Below are positions 61,027 to 64,000 of a stretch of DNA of 64,000 nt, one piece after another. The number at the start of each line of letters is the position of its first letter. Positions within the stretch are counted from its first letter, which is position 1. The position numbers and the translations under genes are program-made. The notes under the pieces were generated by a model that saw nothing but the letters and a program-made list of their open reading frames with translations, searched no databases and was not told the DNA's origin. Source of the stretch: Massilia sp. TS11 (GTDB lineage: Bacteria > Pseudomonadota > Gammaproteobacteria > Burkholderiales > Burkholderiaceae_D); the NCBI RefSeq assembly GCF_022012445.1, contig NZ_JAKLTS010000008.1, positions 170,181-234,180 on the forward strand, in the 5' to 3' direction.

Positions 61027-61533
61027 ATGCACAATATTATCCGCATCTTTCTCGTCTGCGCGGTTTTGGCCGGCTGCAGCCCGAAATACAACTGGCGCGA
61101 TTACCAGGACGCGCCGACCGGCTATCGCGCCACCTTCCCCGACAAACCCGCCAGCTACACGCGCGAGGTCGATCTCGACGGTATCAAAGTCGCGATGAGC
61201 ATGACGGCGGCCCAGGTCGACCACGTGGTGTTCGCGATCGCCTGGGCCGATGTGCCCGATATGGCCCAGGCGCAGCGTGCGCTGACGGCCATGCAGCTGG
61301 CCATGGTGCGCAATATCGGCGGGACCATCACCAGCAGCAAGGCGGTCGGCAGCGGTGCTGACATCGTGGCCGACGGCCAGATCAAAGGCGAAGCGACGCG
61401 CCTGCAGGGCCGCTTCCGCGCCCAGGGGCGGCGCCTGTACCAGGTCATCGTGATGGGCCCGGCGCGCGAGATCGATGCCGAACAGGCCGACACCTTCCTG
61501 GCGGGCTTCGTCCCGCGTGAAAGGACTCCATGA
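61027..61533 (+). CDS. Hypothetical lipoprotein
   Basis: A 168-residue protein with a lipobox signal (VLAGC, Cys17), so membrane-anchored after export. The mature part begins YNWRDYQDAP and has no motif I recognise; the pattern is alternating strands and two amphipathic helices. Its TGA overlaps the start of the MFS gene (ATGA). Function unknown; coupling suggests shared use with the transporter. Confidence 0.8.
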   Translation: MHNIIRIFLVCAVLAGCSPKYNWRDYQDAPTGYRATFPDKPASYTREVDLDGIKVAMSMTAAQVDHVVFAIAWADVPDMAQAQRALTAMQLAMVRNIGGTITSSKAVGSGADIVADGQIKGEATRLQGRFRAQGRRLYQVIVMGPAREIDAEQADTFLAGFVPRERTP

Positions 61534-62750
61534 GCAGCACGCTGCGCGGCGCCACGGCGCTCAAGGTCTTCCTCTGCTTCGCGGCGGGCTACCTGATCTC
61601 CTATGGCCTGCGTTCGGTGAACGCGGTGATCGCGCCCGTGCTGGTGGCCGACCTGCATCTGAGCAGCGCCGATCTCGGCCTGCTGTCCTCGGCCTATTTC
61701 GTCAGCTTCGCCACGCTGCAGCTGCCGCTCGGCGTCTGGCTCGACCGCTATGGCCCGCGCCGGATCGAAGCCGGGCTGCTGCTGATCGCCGCGCTCGGCG
61801 CCGCTGTGTTCGCCACGGCGACGACCCTGACCGGCCTGTGGATCGGGCGCGCCCTGATCGGAGTCGGCGTCTCGGCCTGTCTGATGGCGGCCTTCAAGGC
61901 CTATCGCCAGTGGTTCGCGCCGGAGCAGCAGAGCCGGCTGGCCAGCTTCATGCTGGTGGCCGGCACCTCGGGCGCCCTCAGCGCCACCCTGCCCGTCACG
62001 ATGGCGGTCCCGGCCATCGGCTGGCGCGGCGTGTTCTGGGTGGTAGCGGGCGCGATCGTGCTGGTGGCCGCCGCCATCTTCTTCCTGCTGCGCGATGTCG
62101 AGCGCGCCCATCCGCTGCCGGCGGCGGCGGCGAGCGCCGACGGCGCCTACGCTAAGATCTTCGGCAGCGCCTACTTCTGGCGCTTTGCCTTGCTGGGCCT
62201 GATCAATCACGGCAGTTTCTTCGCACTGCAAACCCTGTGGGCCGGGCCGTGGATGAGCCAGGTGCTGGGCAAGACGACGGCCGAGACCAGCTCCATCCTG
62301 TTTGTACTGAATCTGGTGCTGATGCTCGCCTACCTCGCGCTCGGCTGGGCCGCGCCGCGCCTGGCAGCCCGCGGCTGGCATGCGCACAGCCTGATCGGCT
62401 GGGGTATCGGCGCCATGCTGCTGGCGCAACTCGGCATGCTGTTTGGCGGCTGGGGATGGTGGCTGGTGCTGGCCCTGTTCGTGCCGGTGACCACGATCGT
62501 GCAGTCGCATCTGGCCCTGGCCTTTCCCGCCAGCCAGGCGGGCCGCATCAATTCCGCCTATAACCTGCAATTGTTCGTCGGCGCCTTCGTCGTGCAATGG
62601 GGGATTGGTGTGCTGATCGATGTGTTCCGTTCGCATGGCGCCGATGCCGCCACGGCGCTGCGCGCCGCCCTCGCCTGCTGCGTCGGACTGCAGGTGCTGA
62701 GCTGGCTGCACTTCCTCCTGCGCCGCGTTGCCGCGCCCGCTGAAAACTGA
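61530..62750 (+). CDS. MFS transporter
   Basis: A 406-residue inner-membrane transporter with about 12 hydrophobic segments and the MFS motif A-like loop GVWLDRYGPRRIEAG after helix 2 (near 69-83). The first helix (FLCFAAGYLISYGLRSVNAVI) and the SACLMAAFKAYRQWF stretch near 112 resemble the sugar-phosphate/anion:cation and NarK-like branches; substrate unknown. It shares four bases with the lipoprotein gene before it. Confidence 0.88.
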   Translation: MSSTLRGATALKVFLCFAAGYLISYGLRSVNAVIAPVLVADLHLSSADLGLLSSAYFVSFATLQLPLGVWLDRYGPRRIEAGLLLIAALGAAVFATATTLTGLWIGRALIGVGVSACLMAAFKAYRQWFAPEQQSRLASFMLVAGTSGALSATLPVTMAVPAIGWRGVFWVVAGAIVLVAAAIFFLLRDVERAHPLPAAAASADGAYAKIFGSAYFWRFALLGLINHGSFFALQTLWAGPWMSQVLGKTTAETSSILFVLNLVLMLAYLALGWAAPRLAARGWHAHSLIGWGIGAMLLAQLGMLFGGWGWWLVLALFVPVTTIVQSHLALAFPASQAGRINSAYNLQLFVGAFVVQWGIGVLIDVFRSHGADAATALRAALACCVGLQVLSWLHFLLRRVAAPAEN

Positions 62751-62799
62751 AGGGCTTCGTGCTATTGTTCGAGCCTACCCAGCCGCATTGGAGGAACCC

Positions 62800-63144
62800 A
62801 TGCTGATCACTTTTCGTTCGAAAGCGGCCTCCGACGTCATGATGTTCGGCGAACACGCCAAGCGCATCCTCACGCTGCTGCATAAGGATACGCAACGTGG
62901 CGTCATCACCGCCGAGCAAGCGCCGCAAGCCCTGGCCATTCTGGAAAAAGAAGTCGCGGAAAGCCGCGCCCATCCGGTGTCGGATGAAGTCCAGCACGAT
63001 ATCGACGCCCACCACCATGGCGCGGACGACGATGCGGAACACGAAGGCGCGCAGAGCGTCAGTTTCGCCACCCGCGTGTTTCCGCTGATGGAAATGCTGC
63101 GCGCGGCGCAAGCCAAAGGCCACGACGTGGTCTGGGGCGTGTGA
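62800..63144 (+). CDS. DUF1840 family protein
   Basis: A 114-residue protein matching the betaproteobacterial DUF1840 family (MLITFRSKAASDVMMFGEHA at the start, VFPLMEMLRAAQ near the end). A His/Asp/Glu-rich linker (about 68-85) is notable. Function unknown. GGAGGAA lies five bases before the ATG. Its TGA overlaps the GTG of the next gene (GTGA). Confidence 0.9.
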   Translation: MLITFRSKAASDVMMFGEHAKRILTLLHKDTQRGVITAEQAPQALAILEKEVAESRAHPVSDEVQHDIDAHHHGADDDAEHEGAQSVSFATRVFPLMEMLRAAQAKGHDVVWGV

Positions 63145-63977
63145 CGGACGTTCAGATCCATCGCCACACGATGGTGGCACCCGACGGCACCGAGCTGGCC
63201 GTCGTCGACTATCTTTTGCCACGCGCCCAGGCCAAGGGCGGTGTCGTGCTCATGCATGGTCTGGGCGAACACAGCGGGCGCTACACGCCTATCGCCCGGT
63301 TCTTCAATGAACAAGGCTTGTCCGTGCGCAGCTATGATCTGCGCGGGCATGGCCGTTCGGGCGGCGCGCGGGGCGATGTTCCGAATGGGACGCCGCTGCT
63401 CGTGGACGCCGAGCTGCTGATCGACGATTTTGCGCGCCAGCTCGACCAGCCGCCCTTCTTGTTCGGCCACAGCATGGGCGGCCTGTTCGCCACCCAGTTT
63501 GCCCTGAGCCGGCGCTCGCCGCTGCGCGGTCTGATGTTGAGTTCGCCGGCATTGGCGGTCGATCTGTCTGCGCTGCAGCGCCGCCTGCTCGGCCTGATGT
63601 TGCGGCTGGCGCCCTGGTTCGGTGTGCCGAATGGGCTGCGGCCCGAATTTCTGTCCCACGATGCGAACGTCGTGCGCGCCTATCGGCAGGACCCGCTCGT
63701 GCACAACAAGATCAGTGCGCGCCTGCTGCAATCGATGCTCCAGGCCATCGAGGTTTGCCAGGCCCAGGCGGGCACGCTCAGTCTGCCCTGCTGTCTGATC
63801 GTGGCGGGCGACGATCACCTCGTCAATCCGGCTGGCGCCCAGCGCTTCTTCGCCGGCCTGCAGCAAGGCATGGCCGAAATGCACGTCTACGAAAGCTGCT
63901 ACCACGAAGTCTTCAATGAGCCCGAGGCGCCGAGCGCCTTCGACGATCTGGCCCGCTGGCTCCAGCAGCGCCTCTAA
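63141..63977 (+). CDS. Alpha/beta hydrolase, monoacylglycerol-lipase-like
   Basis: A 278-residue serine hydrolase of the lysophospholipase/monoacylglycerol lipase type. The oxyanion region is VVLMHGLGEHSGRY (near 35-48), the nucleophile elbow FGHSMGG (Ser111), acid residue in VAGDDHLV (near 229), and His in YESCYHEVFNE (near 254). It lacks a signal peptide. The start is GTG at 63141, coupled to the DUF1840 stop. The 23 bases after the stop contain AAAAAACCCCG, which looks like the left half of a terminator cut by the window end. Confidence 0.9.
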   Translation: MTDVQIHRHTMVAPDGTELAVVDYLLPRAQAKGGVVLMHGLGEHSGRYTPIARFFNEQGLSVRSYDLRGHGRSGGARGDVPNGTPLLVDAELLIDDFARQLDQPPFLFGHSMGGLFATQFALSRRSPLRGLMLSSPALAVDLSALQRRLLGLMLRLAPWFGVPNGLRPEFLSHDANVVRAYRQDPLVHNKISARLLQSMLQAIEVCQAQAGTLSLPCCLIVAGDDHLVNPAGAQRFFAGLQQGMAEMHVYESCYHEVFNEPEAPSAFDDLARWLQQRL

Positions 63978-64000
63978 AGCAAAAAACCCCGATAACGCGA

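Overview
This is a GC-rich, densely coded chromosomal segment from a betaproteobacterium, most likely Burkholderiales and probably Oxalobacteraceae (Massilia, Duganella or Janthinobacterium type). The assignment rests on gene content and order: DUF3567, DUF1840 and DUF4390 proteins, rsmB-DUF4390-ntrY/ntrX-like, gshA-gshB followed by a three-protein PTS without a permease, metX-metW, mreBCD-mrdA-rodA-rlpA, and a TorF porin-glnK-amtB operon. I see no tRNA, rRNA, CRISPR array, prophage or transposase gene, and no stretch over 300 bases without a gene.

Layout. 1-6.8 kb: 5'-truncated metH, then (minus) an ABC exporter ATPase/permease pair with a transglutaminase-like hypothetical, and a plus-strand SPW-repeat membrane protein. 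6.9-14 kb (minus): an EAL/HDOD signalling protein, a DUF3567 protein, and the operon rsmB, DUF4390, NtrY-like kinase, short NtrX-like regulator, and a small CobW-like protein that has lost its P-loop. 14-20 kb (plus): argS, a SPOR protein, dsbA, a short-chain dehydrogenase, birA, coaX and a second SPOR-type protein. 20.3-27 kb (minus): the elongasome operon mreB-mreC-mreD-mrdA-rodA-rlpA. 27-33.8 kb: gatCAB (plus), a secreted alkaline-phosphatase-superfamily protein and pyrE (minus), and an exodeoxyribonuclease III (plus). 34-42.8 kb: one 2917-residue gene for a surface or secreted protein with DUF4214 repeats and about 22 Ig-like modules.

42.8-52.3 kb (minus) is a tightly packed run read gshA, gshB, EIIA-Man, ptsH, ptsI, metX, metW, ampG, M48 protease, RluA-type pseudouridine synthase. 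52.4-55.2 kb is the ammonium operon (porin, glnK, amtB). It ends in a clear intrinsic terminator and is preceded by a sigma-54 promoter with correct GG-N10-GC spacing and a perfect NtrC palindrome. 55.3-60.2 kb (plus): ubiK, an isoquinoline-1-oxidoreductase-like pair (iorA, iorB) and yifB/comM. 60-64 kb: a periplasmic solute-binding protein (minus), then a lipoprotein, an MFS transporter, a DUF1840 protein and an alpha/beta hydrolase.

The most unusual non-coding features are two REPIN-like elements (about 20.1-20.3 and 30.45-30.58 kb) sharing a 28-base repeat that carries its own small hairpin. Each lies between convergent genes. The second is an almost complete 124-base palindrome. No RAYT-type transposase lies in the window to explain them. 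Other points of interest are the giant adhesin, the P-loop-less CobW relative, a sigma-32-like promoter before gshA, and iorAB lying between ubiK and yifB. Apart from these, the window is mostly conserved housekeeping genes, and I do not see a convincing new multi-gene defence or biosynthetic system.
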